IMG/VR virus record: IMGVR_UViG_3300036985_006427
Location: 1-64,000 of that record
From: a virus
DNA: 64,000 nucleotides
Reading direction: 5' to 3' (one strand)
Below the pieces are notes generated by a model. It was given only the letters and a program-made list of their open reading frames with translations. It made no database searches and had not been told where the DNA came from. A program made the position numbers and the translations under genes. Of the stretch, positions 16,350 through 24,732 are shown one piece after another. The stretch's first letter is position 1. The number at the start of each line of letters is the position of its first letter.

Positions 16350-17097
16350 TAGATTCACAACAATAGTCAAGTCGAGCAATCCTTCTTCTTTAAGAGAAGA
16401 AAAAATAACGATAATACTGCTTGCAGAAAACTATGGCTATAGAATGAAGTCTTACGGTCCAATTTCATTGGTACAAGTAGATGATAAGACGCTATTAGAA
16501 AAACAAGTGAAAGCTATTAGTTCTGTTTTTATTGATTTTGAAATTATTTTGTGCTCTGGATTTGAAACCTACAAAGTATATAATTTTATTCAATCTAAAT
16601 TTCCCAACAATAAAAATATAAGAATTGTAGAAAATCAAGTATACTATCATTCCAATTGCTGCGAGGGTTTGAGACTATGTCTGAGCAACACCACAAACAA
16701 TAGAATATTAGTGTGTGGAGGAGGAATAGTTTTAACCACAGATTATTTAAAGTCATTGAATCTAAGAAGGTCATCTATACTAACTCAATCCGGAGAAAAA
16801 GATAGTACCTTTGAAATAGGTGTGATCGAGAATGATTCAAGACTAGAAACCATGTCTCTCGCTGTTAAAGAAAAGGTTTGGACAGAATTGCTGTATTTTA
16901 CGGGCGACACATTGATCAGGTCGTTTTATAATATAGTGTCAAAACCAGAACTGAAAAATAAATTCTTGTTTGAAGCTCTCAATGTCTGGAAGTGCAGAAA
17001 ACAACTTTACGTATCTGATAATTCTTCAGAACCAATTTTAAAAATCGACAATATCAAAACCTTAAAGAGGATAACAGATGAAAATTTTGTATCATAA
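16336..17097 (+). CDS. Nucleotidyltransferase-like (GT-A fold, NTP_transferase type)
   Basis: After a 20-residue basic lead, ITIILLAENYGYRMKSYGPI resembles the N-terminal strand and glycine/arginine loop of sugar-phosphate nucleotidyltransferases (usually LAAGxGxRM...P), followed by VQVDDKTLLEKQVKAI in place of the typical gKPLLeyvi segment. NNRILVCGGGIVLT (~130-143) corresponds to the strand normally ending in GD. The substitutions (LAEN for LAAG) make activity uncertain. Such enzymes activate sugars as NDP-sugars, which would suit this cluster. I chose the ATG at 16336, which has an AGGA 5 nt upstream, rather than an ATG at 16279 deep in the previous gene. Confidence 0.55.
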   Translation: MKKSNRFTTIVKSSNPSSLREEKITIILLAENYGYRMKSYGPISLVQVDDKTLLEKQVKAISSVFIDFEIILCSGFETYKVYNFIQSKFPNNKNIRIVENQVYYHSNCCEGLRLCLSNTTNNRILVCGGGIVLTTDYLKSLNLRRSSILTQSGEKDSTFEIGVIENDSRLETMSLAVKEKVWTELLYFTGDTLIRSFYNIVSKPELKNKFLFEALNVWKCRKQLYVSDNSSEPILKIDNIKTLKRITDENFVS

Positions 17098-17968
17098 CTA
17101 TAGTAATTTCCTATCGACAGAACCTATGTATATGCACAACGCTTTCACAAGATGCGGCATAGACAGTGTTTTTTGGAATTCGAATCAAACAAGTGCATAC
17201 GATATGTTTGATTTAAATAAACCAGACGTATTTGTCACTCACTTTAAAACATTTACATATGACATATTAGATTACTTGAAGAACAACAAGTCTAATATTG
17301 AAATTGTGATGAATGTCACTGGTGCCACTCAAAGTCAAATCAATTCAATAGAGCAGGCATTTGAAGAATGCAAGGTCAAGTCACCATTCATTTTTACAAA
17401 TGATTTTACTTTAAATGTAAAAAGCAATCTTAAATTGATTCAGCTTTATCCAGCAGCAGATGTTTTTATTGCCGATCCTTCTGCTTTCAAGGAGATTGGC
17501 GTACCTGAAGCAATCGTTTCTGATAAATTTACTGAAAATTTGGAAAAACATATTGCCAATAAAGAGGTTTTCCACCTATTACATATGAATGGTGAAAAAT
17601 TGGATAGCAATTTTGATATCATGGTGAATATCCAGAGTTTGTCTCAATTGTATAAAGTGTATCCTAAGTTTACTCTCGTTGGAGACAACGAGTTGTGTTG
17701 CTCACAGTTGTTCTTGGATATGAATTTAAGTTGCAAGAAAATGGAAGTGAGAAGCTCAGACCCCGTTGGTTTTCAAAAAATGTTAAAGGAACTGTTTTCT
17801 GAAACACAAACAGAAGACGTTCAACTAGAAATAAAGAATCAAATTAAAAATAAACACACGCCATTTGACAGAGCATGGAGATTCATGAAATATCTTGGCG
17901 ATAAAGATGCTATGGATAAAGTAATGAATGTTAAGAATAGTATTCCATCTTCTGCTCACCCAGCCTAA
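17078..17968 (+). CDS. Unknown protein, GT-B-like N-terminus
   Basis: The 296-residue protein starts MKILYHNYSNFLSTEPMYMH, like GT-B glycosyltransferases in which a helix follows strand 1. It also has DVFVTHFKTF and a mid-protein LYPAADVFIADPS (~127-139). The canonical EAMA/CG motif of the nucleotide-binding domain is missing, so a glycosyltransferase role is only suggested by fold pattern and neighbours. The C-terminus has a basic helix NKHTPFDRAWRFMKYLGD. It overlaps the preceding gene by 20 nt. Confidence 0.45.
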   Translation: MKILYHNYSNFLSTEPMYMHNAFTRCGIDSVFWNSNQTSAYDMFDLNKPDVFVTHFKTFTYDILDYLKNNKSNIEIVMNVTGATQSQINSIEQAFEECKVKSPFIFTNDFTLNVKSNLKLIQLYPAADVFIADPSAFKEIGVPEAIVSDKFTENLEKHIANKEVFHLLHMNGEKLDSNFDIMVNIQSLSQLYKVYPKFTLVGDNELCCSQLFLDMNLSCKKMEVRSSDPVGFQKMLKELFSETQTEDVQLEIKNQIKNKHTPFDRAWRFMKYLGDKDAMDKVMNVKNSIPSSAHPA

Positions 17969-17986
17969 TTCATCAAGGGCCGTATA

Positions 17987-18697
17987 ATGAAAATTCTAAT
18001 CCAATTCCCGACATACTGCAGAGCGTCCAAATTTCTAAAAGTTCTGGACAAGTATGTGGAAACTTGTAGCTCATTCAATGAGCTATTTTTTAATATAAAC
18101 TGCGATGCGTCTGATTTAAGTATGACAGACTCATACATATTCGAAAGAATAAAGTATATATTGAGCAAGAGAAAAAACGTAAGTGGTAAAGTAAATTACG
18201 ATGATGATACCACCAAGATAAGTGCTATCAATGATCATGTGGATGAGCATGATTTTGATATCGTTGTCTGTGCCAGCGATGATATGGTTCCAAAGGTAGA
18301 TTCTTGGGATCAAGAAATCGTGAATGCGATGAAAGACAATTTCCCGAATTTAGACGGGTGTGTTCATTTCAATGACGGCAACACCAAGGGTGAATTGATT
18401 ACTTTTTCTATCCTTGGAAAAGAGCTTTACAAATACTTTGGGTATATTTACCATCCAGATTACAAGAGCTTGTATTGCGACGATGAGTTTACTCAGGAGG
18501 TCGTACGCTTGAACAAGGTGGCATATATCGACAAGGTTATTATCAGCCATGAGCACTGGAGCGTTGAGGGCACAGAGAACCACAATCAAGTAGACGTTGC
18601 GGTTCAAAAAACCATTCATTATTCAGGAAGAGATGGTTCAGTTTTTAAAATGAGAAAAGAGCTTGGTTTTCCAAGAGAGAGGATAACAAATGACTAA
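17987..18697 (+). CDS. GT2-like glycosyltransferase
   Basis: The first strand KILIQFPTYCRASKFLKVLD is typical of GT2 enzymes (IxxPTYxRxxxL). FDIVVCASDDMVPK (~87-100) carries an SDD metal-binding motif in place of DxD, and GCVHFNDGNTKGELITFSIL matches the acceptor-side region. A C-terminal YCDDEFTQEVVRL and a conserved histidine (ISHEHWS) complete the usual order. The protein is 236 residues and complete. Its last 8 nt overlap the following gene. Confidence 0.72.
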   Translation: MKILIQFPTYCRASKFLKVLDKYVETCSSFNELFFNINCDASDLSMTDSYIFERIKYILSKRKNVSGKVNYDDDTTKISAINDHVDEHDFDIVVCASDDMVPKVDSWDQEIVNAMKDNFPNLDGCVHFNDGNTKGELITFSILGKELYKYFGYIYHPDYKSLYCDDEFTQEVVRLNKVAYIDKVIISHEHWSVEGTENHNQVDVAVQKTIHYSGRDGSVFKMRKELGFPRERITND

Positions 18698-19328
18698 AAA
18701 AATCATATCTTTCAGTTTGTGGGGCGATAATCCAAAGTATACAGTAGGAGCGATTAAAAACGCTTTGCTGGCTCAGATTATATATCCAGAATGGATTTGT
18801 AGATTTTATATTGGAAATGATGTTCCTCAACACATAAGAAATCAGCTTGATGATTTAAATGTTGAAATTATGGAGATGGGTGACAGCGGTTGGAACGGAA
18901 TGTTTTGGAGATTCTTTGCTGCTGACAGCTACGATATCGTAATTTGCAGAGACACTGACTCTAGACTAAATCTAAGAGAACGAGTCGCTGTGGATGAATG
19001 GCTTTCTAGCGACAAAGACTTTCATATAATGCGTGATCATCCGTATCATAACACTGAGATACTAGGAGGAACTTGGGGTTGCAGAAATGGAATTATAAGA
19101 GGCGTAGAAGAAGCAATCCAAGATTACAACAAGGGATCGTTTGATAATCAATATCAGGTTGATCAAAACTTCTTGCGTGAAGTCGTTTATCCGCTTGTAA
19201 AGCATGAATCGATTGTACATGATGAGTTCTTCGAACTAAAGCCATTTCCAGCTAATGCCACCAAGCGAACTGGATCGTATTTTGTAGGACAAGTGTATAA
19301 TGAAAATGACATCCCTCAATTTAGTTGA
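18690..19328 (+). CDS. Putative GT-A glycosyltransferase (RDTDSR type)
   Basis: The protein begins KKIISFSLWGDNPKYTVGAI and has YDIVICRDTDSRLNLRERVA (~81-100), then FHIMRDHPYH and ILGGTWGCRNG. I recognise this set, with a DTD metal-binding site followed by MRDHP and GGxWGC, as a recurrent family in bacterial and phage glycan loci, annotated usually as glycosyltransferase or hypothetical. At 212 residues it seems complete. Its start overlaps the preceding gene by 8 nt, and FkbM follows after 14 nt. Confidence 0.65.
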   Translation: MTKKIISFSLWGDNPKYTVGAIKNALLAQIIYPEWICRFYIGNDVPQHIRNQLDDLNVEIMEMGDSGWNGMFWRFFAADSYDIVICRDTDSRLNLRERVAVDEWLSSDKDFHIMRDHPYHNTEILGGTWGCRNGIIRGVEEAIQDYNKGSFDNQYQVDQNFLREVVYPLVKHESIVHDEFFELKPFPANATKRTGSYFVGQVYNENDIPQFS

Positions 19329-19342
19329 TAGAAAGATACAAT

Positions 19343-19957
19343 ATGCATAATTTCTATTCTCAGTATGGAGAAGAAAGAATATTATCTCAGTTTTTTGGAG
19401 ATAAACAACACGGATTTTTAGTAGACATTGGTGCTATGGATGGTATCACATATTCTAATTCAAGGTATTTGATAGAAGACAAATCTTGGTCTGGAATATT
19501 AGTAGAGCCACACCCAGAATATTTTCAAAATCTACAAAGAATATATCAAAATAACAATAACGTTAGGTTGCTAAATTATGGGTGCTTTAATGTAGAAACT
19601 GAACTAGATTTTTACCCATACTCTACTGGTATAGATGGATCAGTCTCAACCATATCTCAAGACTTTAAGGAACGTGTTACTAGGATACATGGTGATAAAT
19701 ATCAAAAAACAATCAAAATTAATACTATGACATTGAACAATATAATCAAAGATTGTGAAAGCGTTGATTTTTTATCGATAGATGTTGAAGGAGTAGACAT
19801 GGAAGTGCTATCATCAAATGATTGGACAAAGAATAGACCATCATTGGTATGTGTAGAGCATAGCATGGATATTAATATTCTTAATGAATTTATGGATAAT
19901 ATAAACTATGTTAAGTATGCAGAAACTGGTGGAAACACATTTTTTATCAGAAAGTAA
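19343..19957 (+). CDS. FkbM-family methyltransferase
   Basis: The FkbM pattern is clear: YSQYGEERIL near the start, GFLVDIGAMDGITYSNSRYL (motif I), GILVEPHPEYFQNLQ (strand 2 acid) and DFLSIDVEGVDMEVL (~140-154), the SIDVEGxE hallmark. The family methylates hydroxyls, often on sugars. I chose the ATG at 19343 because an earlier in-frame TTG at 19325 lies inside the preceding gene and adds only six residues. The protein is 204 residues, slightly shorter than most FkbM proteins, and seems complete. Confidence 0.9.
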   Translation: MHNFYSQYGEERILSQFFGDKQHGFLVDIGAMDGITYSNSRYLIEDKSWSGILVEPHPEYFQNLQRIYQNNNNVRLLNYGCFNVETELDFYPYSTGIDGSVSTISQDFKERVTRIHGDKYQKTIKINTMTLNNIIKDCESVDFLSIDVEGVDMEVLSSNDWTKNRPSLVCVEHSMDINILNEFMDNINYVKYAETGGNTFFIRK

Positions 19958-19973
19958 GAGAGGGCATCTGATA

Positions 19974-20813
19974 ATGAAAACAATAATTATACAAGAACAC
20001 AGTAGACACAAAGAAAATATTGAATATAGAGAATGTATGTCTCTAAAAAGAGCCTTTGAATTTCATGGACATGAGGCTTCGGTTTGGGGGTTGGGACATA
20101 GTAATTATCAAGACGTGCCTGATTGGAATTCATATGACTTGATTATAAACATAGAAAATTATGATGAAACGGGTTGGGTTCCAGATTTAAGTTCAGTAAA
20201 AACTACAAAGTTTATATGGGCTATAGACGCTCACTGCAAGGGTTTGAACAGCTACTTACATACATTCAATTGTGGCAAGTATGATTTAATCTTACAGTCA
20301 ACACCAGAATTTCTTAATGACAATAGTGTATGGTTTCCAAACTGTTATGACGATGATCTGATAAAGCCATTAGAGGTTGAAAAGGAGCATGACATTGGTT
20401 TTTGTGGTACTGTAAACAATCGTGGACATTTGATAGATTCTATTGACAGACAATTTGGAATACGCAAAGATATTTTTGTTCTTGGTGATAGTATGGTTAG
20501 ATCCATAAATTCATATAAGATACATTTTAACGCAAACATATCTATCGATATCAATTATAGAAACTTTGAAACTATTGGGTGTGGAACGTGTTTATTGACT
20601 AGCTATAACCCACACTATGATAGACTTGGATTGGTTGATAACGTCAACTGTCTGATTTACAGTACAGTAAATGAAATGTTAGAAAAAATAGAAATTGCTC
20701 TGAAAGACAATGACTTTAGAAAGAGTATGGAAGCATCAGCTTTAGAATTGGCCAAATGCCATACCTATAAAAAGAGAGCAAAACAGATATTGGAGATCTT
20801 AAATGAAAACTGA
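19974..20813 (+). CDS. CgeB-like GT-B glycosyltransferase
   Basis: The C-terminal half carries the signature of CgeB/Glyco_trans_1_2-type glycosyltransferases: HDIGFCGTVNNRGHLID, NFETIGCGTCLLTSYNPHYD (~201-220, corresponding to R.FE..ACG...L) and a terminal HTYKKRAKQILEIL helix, in which the paired aromatic/basic residues are typical. The N-terminal Rossmann domain is short. I chose the ATG at 19974, following GAGAGGGC, rather than an ATG at 19908 within the FkbM gene. The end overlaps the next gene by 11 nt. Confidence 0.75.
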   Translation: MKTIIIQEHSRHKENIEYRECMSLKRAFEFHGHEASVWGLGHSNYQDVPDWNSYDLIINIENYDETGWVPDLSSVKTTKFIWAIDAHCKGLNSYLHTFNCGKYDLILQSTPEFLNDNSVWFPNCYDDDLIKPLEVEKEHDIGFCGTVNNRGHLIDSIDRQFGIRKDIFVLGDSMVRSINSYKIHFNANISIDINYRNFETIGCGTCLLTSYNPHYDRLGLVDNVNCLIYSTVNEMLEKIEIALKDNDFRKSMEASALELAKCHTYKKRAKQILEILNEN

Positions 20814-21480
20814 CATAGAAGTAATAGTTCCAGCATATATACCCAATGATATTAATCTAACTTATTTCATACAGGCTCTTGAGTCTTTACAAAATCAGAC
20901 ATTGACTAATTTCATAGCTAGAATTATAATCAATGGAGGTTTTGATATATGTTCAAAAATACCAAAAGATGATAGGTTTGATATCAGAGTCATGGATGGC
21001 AAGCAGTCTGGTGCTAAAGCTAGAAATTATGGAATGAAGCTGGGTGATTCTAAGTATGTTGCTCAACTTGATGCTGATGATTTATACATGCCAGATAAAT
21101 TACAAAAGCAATTTGATTTTATGGAAAATAATAAATGGTGTAGCCTTCTTGCTACGTCGGTACTCGTTCTTGCGAACGGTAAATTAAAAAAGGGTTGGTG
21201 TTCGGAGAAAGGGATAAGAACTCACGATCAAATCAAAAGTTGTATCAGAGATATAAACCCAATTTGTCACGCAAGCGTTATGTTCAGAAGGTCCGATATT
21301 TTTGATCAAGGTATATTCTATAATCAAGATTATCTTGCGGGTACACATTGGCCTGAATATGGAAAAGATATGTACGAAGACTGGGATTTGTGGATTCGAT
21401 GTGTTGACAATGATAAAAAATTCCATATCTTGCCAGAAGAATTATATATTTGGAGAGAGGGATCTAGTGTTACAAGGTGA
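20803..21480 (+). CDS. GT2 glycosyltransferase
   Basis: This is a well-formed GT2 enzyme: IEVIVPAYIPNDINLTYFIQ, ALESLQNQTL, QSGAKARNYGMKLGDSKYVA, and QLDADDLYMPDKLQKQ (~86-101), in which DADD is the metal-binding motif. WDLWIRCVD near the end is the ED/WD acceptor element. It is 225 residues. The last ~20 codons, LPEELYIWREGSSVTR, have a diverged second copy about 110 nt downstream, described separately. It overlaps the preceding gene by 11 nt. Confidence 0.88.
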   Translation: MKTDIEVIVPAYIPNDINLTYFIQALESLQNQTLTNFIARIIINGGFDICSKIPKDDRFDIRVMDGKQSGAKARNYGMKLGDSKYVAQLDADDLYMPDKLQKQFDFMENNKWCSLLATSVLVLANGKLKKGWCSEKGIRTHDQIKSCIRDINPICHASVMFRRSDIFDQGIFYNQDYLAGTHWPEYGKDMYEDWDLWIRCVDNDKKFHILPEELYIWREGSSVTR

Positions 21481-21493
21481 AATTTGAATTTTA

Positions 21494-21610
21494 ATGTATT
21501 TTATACAAAGTGAAAACAATGAAATTAACAATATGGAACAAGATGTAAAAGTTCATGTCTTGCCGGATAAATTGTACTTCTGGCGCAAAGTTTCTAGTGT
21601 AGAAAGATAA
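21494..21610 (+). pseudogene. Remnant of a GT2 C-terminus (38 codons)
   Basis: A short ORF ends VHVLPDKLYFWRKVSSVER, which lines up with FHILPEELYIWREGSSVTR at the very end of the adjacent GT2 gene. The DNA is also recognisably related across this stretch. The rest of the GT2 domain is missing. The simplest reading is that a second GT2 copy was deleted except for its 3' end. No clear ribosome-binding site precedes the ATG, so I treat it as a decayed fragment, although translation of the peptide cannot be excluded. Confidence 0.55.
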
Positions 21611-21623
21611 TAGAGGAATTAAA

Positions 21624-22385
21624 ATGAATAGTATAAGTAATCATGATAGTTATAAAAATATCTGTAGATTAGCATCTTTAAACGAGAATGCATTCAATAC
21701 TTTTAAAACAAATCACGTATATAACGCAATCTTAGAACATGTTTCTATAGATCAAGGTGGGCAGTATTTAGAATATTTAAATGCAAACTATCCTGAATAC
21801 AGAGAGCATTTAGATAAGTTCAAACAAAATGACACTCTTGGTGGACCAAGAATGTATGAATATGGTGGTATTGGAAATATATCACCATCTACACTAAGAT
21901 ATATCAAAGTATTGTTTGATCTTGTAAAATTATTTGGTGACTTAAGTAATAAGAAGATAATTGAAATTGGTGTTGGTTACGGTGGACAATGCTTTGTTTT
22001 AAGTCAACTCTTTCCTAACGTACAGAAGTATGTATTAGTTGACCTAGATGAAGCTTTATCACTCAGTGGAAAATACTTAAATAAATTATCTACAAGACAT
22101 GAAGTTGTTACCATCGACAATCTTGAGACTTTAAATGAAGAATTTGATTTAGTTATAAGTAATTATGCTTACTCTGAATTGACAAGAGACTTGCAGGACT
22201 ACTACTACGATAAGATTATTAGTAAATCAAAGAATGGCTACTTCACATTGAATTTTATAAGTCATCTGTTTAATGTAGATTCTTATTCATTAGAAGACAC
22301 TAAAGAAAAACTCAAAGAGAAAGACTTTAGTCTTATGGAAGAGTGTCCGAAGACTTCTGATAATAATATCATTCTCTACTATTAG
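21624..22385 (+). CDS. Putative sugar O-methyltransferase (NanM-like)
   Basis: The protein has the pattern of the putative sugar O-methyltransferase family: GGPRMYEYGGIGNISPSTLR (~74-93), then motif I KIIEIGVGYGGQCFVLSQLF (~112-131), YVLVDLDEAL after strand 2, and FDLVISNYAYSEL (~174-186), which is typical for the family. Members methylate sugar hydroxyls in surface glycan clusters. Length is 253 residues and the domain is complete. A GAGG precedes the ATG. It starts 13 nt after the GT2 remnant. Confidence 0.82.
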   Translation: MNSISNHDSYKNICRLASLNENAFNTFKTNHVYNAILEHVSIDQGGQYLEYLNANYPEYREHLDKFKQNDTLGGPRMYEYGGIGNISPSTLRYIKVLFDLVKLFGDLSNKKIIEIGVGYGGQCFVLSQLFPNVQKYVLVDLDEALSLSGKYLNKLSTRHEVVTIDNLETLNEEFDLVISNYAYSELTRDLQDYYYDKIISKSKNGYFTLNFISHLFNVDSYSLEDTKEKLKEKDFSLMEECPKTSDNNIILYY

Positions 22386-22423
22386 GAAGATAAATTGTTT
22401 AATTTTTGAGGACTGGTATATTT

Positions 22424-22546
22424 ATGGTTTTGAATTTTAAGGCTATTTTAGACACTTTGGGCGACAGAATAATTGCATACGACTTTTTCGATAACGAAAG
22501 GTTTGTCAGAGATGCAATGGCTATTAAAATAAAGGCAGTATCATGA
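22424..22546 (+). CDS. Small 40-residue ORF coupled to the fucosyltransferase
   Basis: The ORF encodes a 40-residue peptide beginning MVLNFKAILDTLGDRIIAYD. A GAGGA lies about 11 nt before the ATG, and its TGA overlaps the fucosyltransferase ATG in an ATGA, the same arrangement used by real genes here. It has no family I recognise. It could be a leader peptide that couples translation, or the last piece of a lost gene. The 22386-22423 stretch before it holds nothing else visible. Confidence 0.4.
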   Translation: MVLNFKAILDTLGDRIIAYDFFDNERFVRDAMAIKIKAVS

Positions 22547-23286
22547 TAATATCTAAAATAATGGGTGGTCTAGGAAATCAAATGTTCCAATATGCCTATG
22601 GAAAATATTTATCAAGCAAAACAAACAGTGATCTAACCTTAGATCTGACATTTTTTCAATCTGGAAATCAAGATTCACCTGTGATTCGAGAGTATGATTT
22701 ACACGTTTTTAAAAACATCAAATGTAAAACTACTATAAATAGTAAAAATTGCATAGAGGGGTTTTTTCAAAGATACGATTACGTTACAGAGATAAGAGAA
22801 TTATTATTAAATGATTTTGAAATAGATCTAGAACCAAACCACCAAGAAATATTCAACGAGATTTCCAGTAGCAACTCTATCTGTATGCATGTTCGAAGAG
22901 GGGATTACGTAACCTTTGCAAGGGCTGCTGATTTTCATGGTTTTATTGGAAATGAATATTTTGAACTAGCGATCAAAGATATCGTGAATGAAGTAAATGA
23001 TCCACGGTTTTTTGTGTTTTCAGATGATATAGACTGGTGTCAAGAGAATATTAAAACTGGATGCCCTACAAAATTCATGACAAAAGAATATAATGGGTTG
23101 GGAGATTACTCTCATCTAAAATTGATGTCTGCGTGTAAACACTTCATCCTTACAAATAGTACATTTGGATGGTGGGGAGCTTGGATGTCAAATAACCCAG
23201 ACAAAATAGTCTACGCTCCAAAAAAATGGTTTACTTCAAGTTCTGAACCTGAAGGTTTGATACCAAACGAGTGGAGAAGAATATGA
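22543..23286 (+). CDS. Alpha-1,2-fucosyltransferase (GT11)
   Basis: The GT11 signatures are all present: IMGGLGNQMFQYAYGKYLSS (residues ~5-24), the donor-binding HVRRGDYV (H116, R118, D121), DDIDWCQENI, and HFILTNSTFGWWGAWMS (~200-216). These enzymes transfer L-fucose from GDP-fucose in alpha-1,2 linkage, usually onto galactose. At 247 residues it is shorter than the usual ~290 but no motif is missing. GDP-fucose synthase lies 73 nt downstream, so the phage encodes both donor-making and donor-using steps. Confidence 0.92.
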   Translation: MIISKIMGGLGNQMFQYAYGKYLSSKTNSDLTLDLTFFQSGNQDSPVIREYDLHVFKNIKCKTTINSKNCIEGFFQRYDYVTEIRELLLNDFEIDLEPNHQEIFNEISSSNSICMHVRRGDYVTFARAADFHGFIGNEYFELAIKDIVNEVNDPRFFVFSDDIDWCQENIKTGCPTKFMTKEYNGLGDYSHLKLMSACKHFILTNSTFGWWGAWMSNNPDKIVYAPKKWFTSSSEPEGLIPNEWRRI

Positions 23287-23359
23287 GATTATAGGTTGTA
23301 AAGGAAATAAATTCAGAATCTTTAGATGATATTATATTAGACCTAGTGGAGAACTATAA

Positions 23360-24289
23360 ATGAAAGTTTTATTGACTGGTGGTACTGGATTCTTGGGAAA
23401 AAATCTGCAAAGATATTTTCAAAACGATAAGCATTACGATGTAGTGGCACTGTCTAGCGAAATGTACGATCTGCGTTTCGGAGAGGCTTGCAGAAGAGCT
23501 ATCGAGGATCATGCGCCAAATGTCATCATTCACGCTGCCGGAAGCGTAGGAGGCATTCTGGCGAATCAGCAGAACCCCGGAAAGTTCATGTATGATAATC
23601 TAGCTATGGGTATGAACATGCTCGAACAAGCTAGGGTTTACCAAGAAACGCATACTCCATTAAAGTTCGTTATGCTTGGAACGGTTTGTGCGTACCCAAA
23701 GTACACCCTTGTTCCTTTTCGGGAATCAGAACTGTGGAATGGATATCCTGAAGAAACAAACGCTCCATACGGAATCGCCAAAAAGACACTCATGAAGCTT
23801 GGCGAAACTTACCATCAGCAATACAAAATGGACGTTGTGAATCTTGTGCCTGTGAACATGTACGGGCCACACGATCATTTTAATCTAACAAGTTCTCATG
23901 TTATTCCAGCACTGATACTAAAATTTCATGAGGCAATAAAAAACAATCAAGACGTGACTGTATGGGGAAGTGGCAAAGCGTCAAGAGAATTTTTATATGC
24001 TCCAGATTGTGCTGAAGCCATCAAGCTGGCTATCGAAAGCAATGTAGGACCAGAACCAATAAACATTGGAACTGGAAAAGAAATAAGGATCTCAGACCTT
24101 GTGGAAGAAATTGCCCTTCAAATGAATTTTAATGGTTCGATCATTTTAGATTCTACGAAACCTGATGGTCAACCAAGAAGATGTTTAGATACGACTCTTG
24201 CTGAAAAGCGATTGGGCTTTAAAGCTAAAACTGATTTTCAAACCGGATTAAAACAAACTATTCAATGGTTCTTGGGAGAACAAAGATGA
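23360..24289 (+). CDS. fcl: GDP-L-fucose synthase
   Basis: This extended short-chain dehydrogenase has the NADP-binding TGGTGFLGKNL (residues 6-16), HAAGSVGGILANQQNPGKFM (the GGI-N family hallmark), LGTVCAYPK, and catalytic YGIAK (Y137, K141), followed by VPVNMYGPHDHFNLTSSHVI, strongly matching GDP-fucose synthases (Fcl/WcaG). The enzyme converts GDP-4-keto-6-deoxymannose to GDP-L-fucose by epimerisation and reduction. GDP-mannose 4,6-dehydratase, which makes the substrate, is not in this window and may come from elsewhere in the phage or the host. The 73-nt gap before it holds no clear signal beyond GGAG near the start. It ends in an ATGA overlap. Confidence 0.92.
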   Translation: MKVLLTGGTGFLGKNLQRYFQNDKHYDVVALSSEMYDLRFGEACRRAIEDHAPNVIIHAAGSVGGILANQQNPGKFMYDNLAMGMNMLEQARVYQETHTPLKFVMLGTVCAYPKYTLVPFRESELWNGYPEETNAPYGIAKKTLMKLGETYHQQYKMDVVNLVPVNMYGPHDHFNLTSSHVIPALILKFHEAIKNNQDVTVWGSGKASREFLYAPDCAEAIKLAIESNVGPEPINIGTGKEIRISDLVEEIALQMNFNGSIILDSTKPDGQPRRCLDTTLAEKRLGFKAKTDFQTGLKQTIQWFLGEQR

Positions 24290-24732
24290 ATTTAGGCTTT
24301 TTTATTCAGAACAATTGCGGAACTCCACAAAACACCAAGATCTATAAGTTTCTAAATGAAGCTATCAGTGATCATGCTTTACGAGACGCAAGTGTTTTTT
24401 TCAATGACGTTGGCTTCAATCCAGTGAATCCAAGATTTGGTATGTTTGATGGAGCGGATATCTGGAGCTTCAAAGGCAATTTGATTTGCACGTCCGTAGA
24501 GAATTTAAGAAAGGCTGTTTCTATAGTCAACGCAATCAAGGTTGCGTATCTTTTTAGCTCAAGCGATCCTGTTGAAAAGAACATTTTCGACTTTGTTAGT
24601 ATATCAAAATCCTATAAAGTTTTAGTGGACAATGAGGTTGATCAAAATACTTTTTATAGACTAACTGGCGTAAAGCCAATCTTGATGCAAGAATGGTCAG
24701 TGCCTACACTCAGCGAGGTTTTCAATGAATGA
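24286..24732 (+). CDS. Unknown conserved-looking phage protein
   Basis: I do not recognise this 148-residue protein. It opens LGFFIQNNCGTPQNTKIYKF and alternates strands and helices, with IKVAYLFSSSDPVEKNIFDF and KSYKVLVDNEVDQNTFYRLT suggesting an alpha/beta domain. The ATG at 24286 overlaps the fucose synthase stop as ATGA, which is why I prefer it to an ATG 21 nt upstream. The last 8 nt overlap the nuclease gene. The position in the transcription unit suggests a role in glycan or recombination functions, but nothing in the sequence shows which. Confidence 0.6.
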   Translation: MNLGFFIQNNCGTPQNTKIYKFLNEAISDHALRDASVFFNDVGFNPVNPRFGMFDGADIWSFKGNLICTSVENLRKAVSIVNAIKVAYLFSSSDPVEKNIFDFVSISKSYKVLVDNEVDQNTFYRLTGVKPILMQEWSVPTLSEVFNE

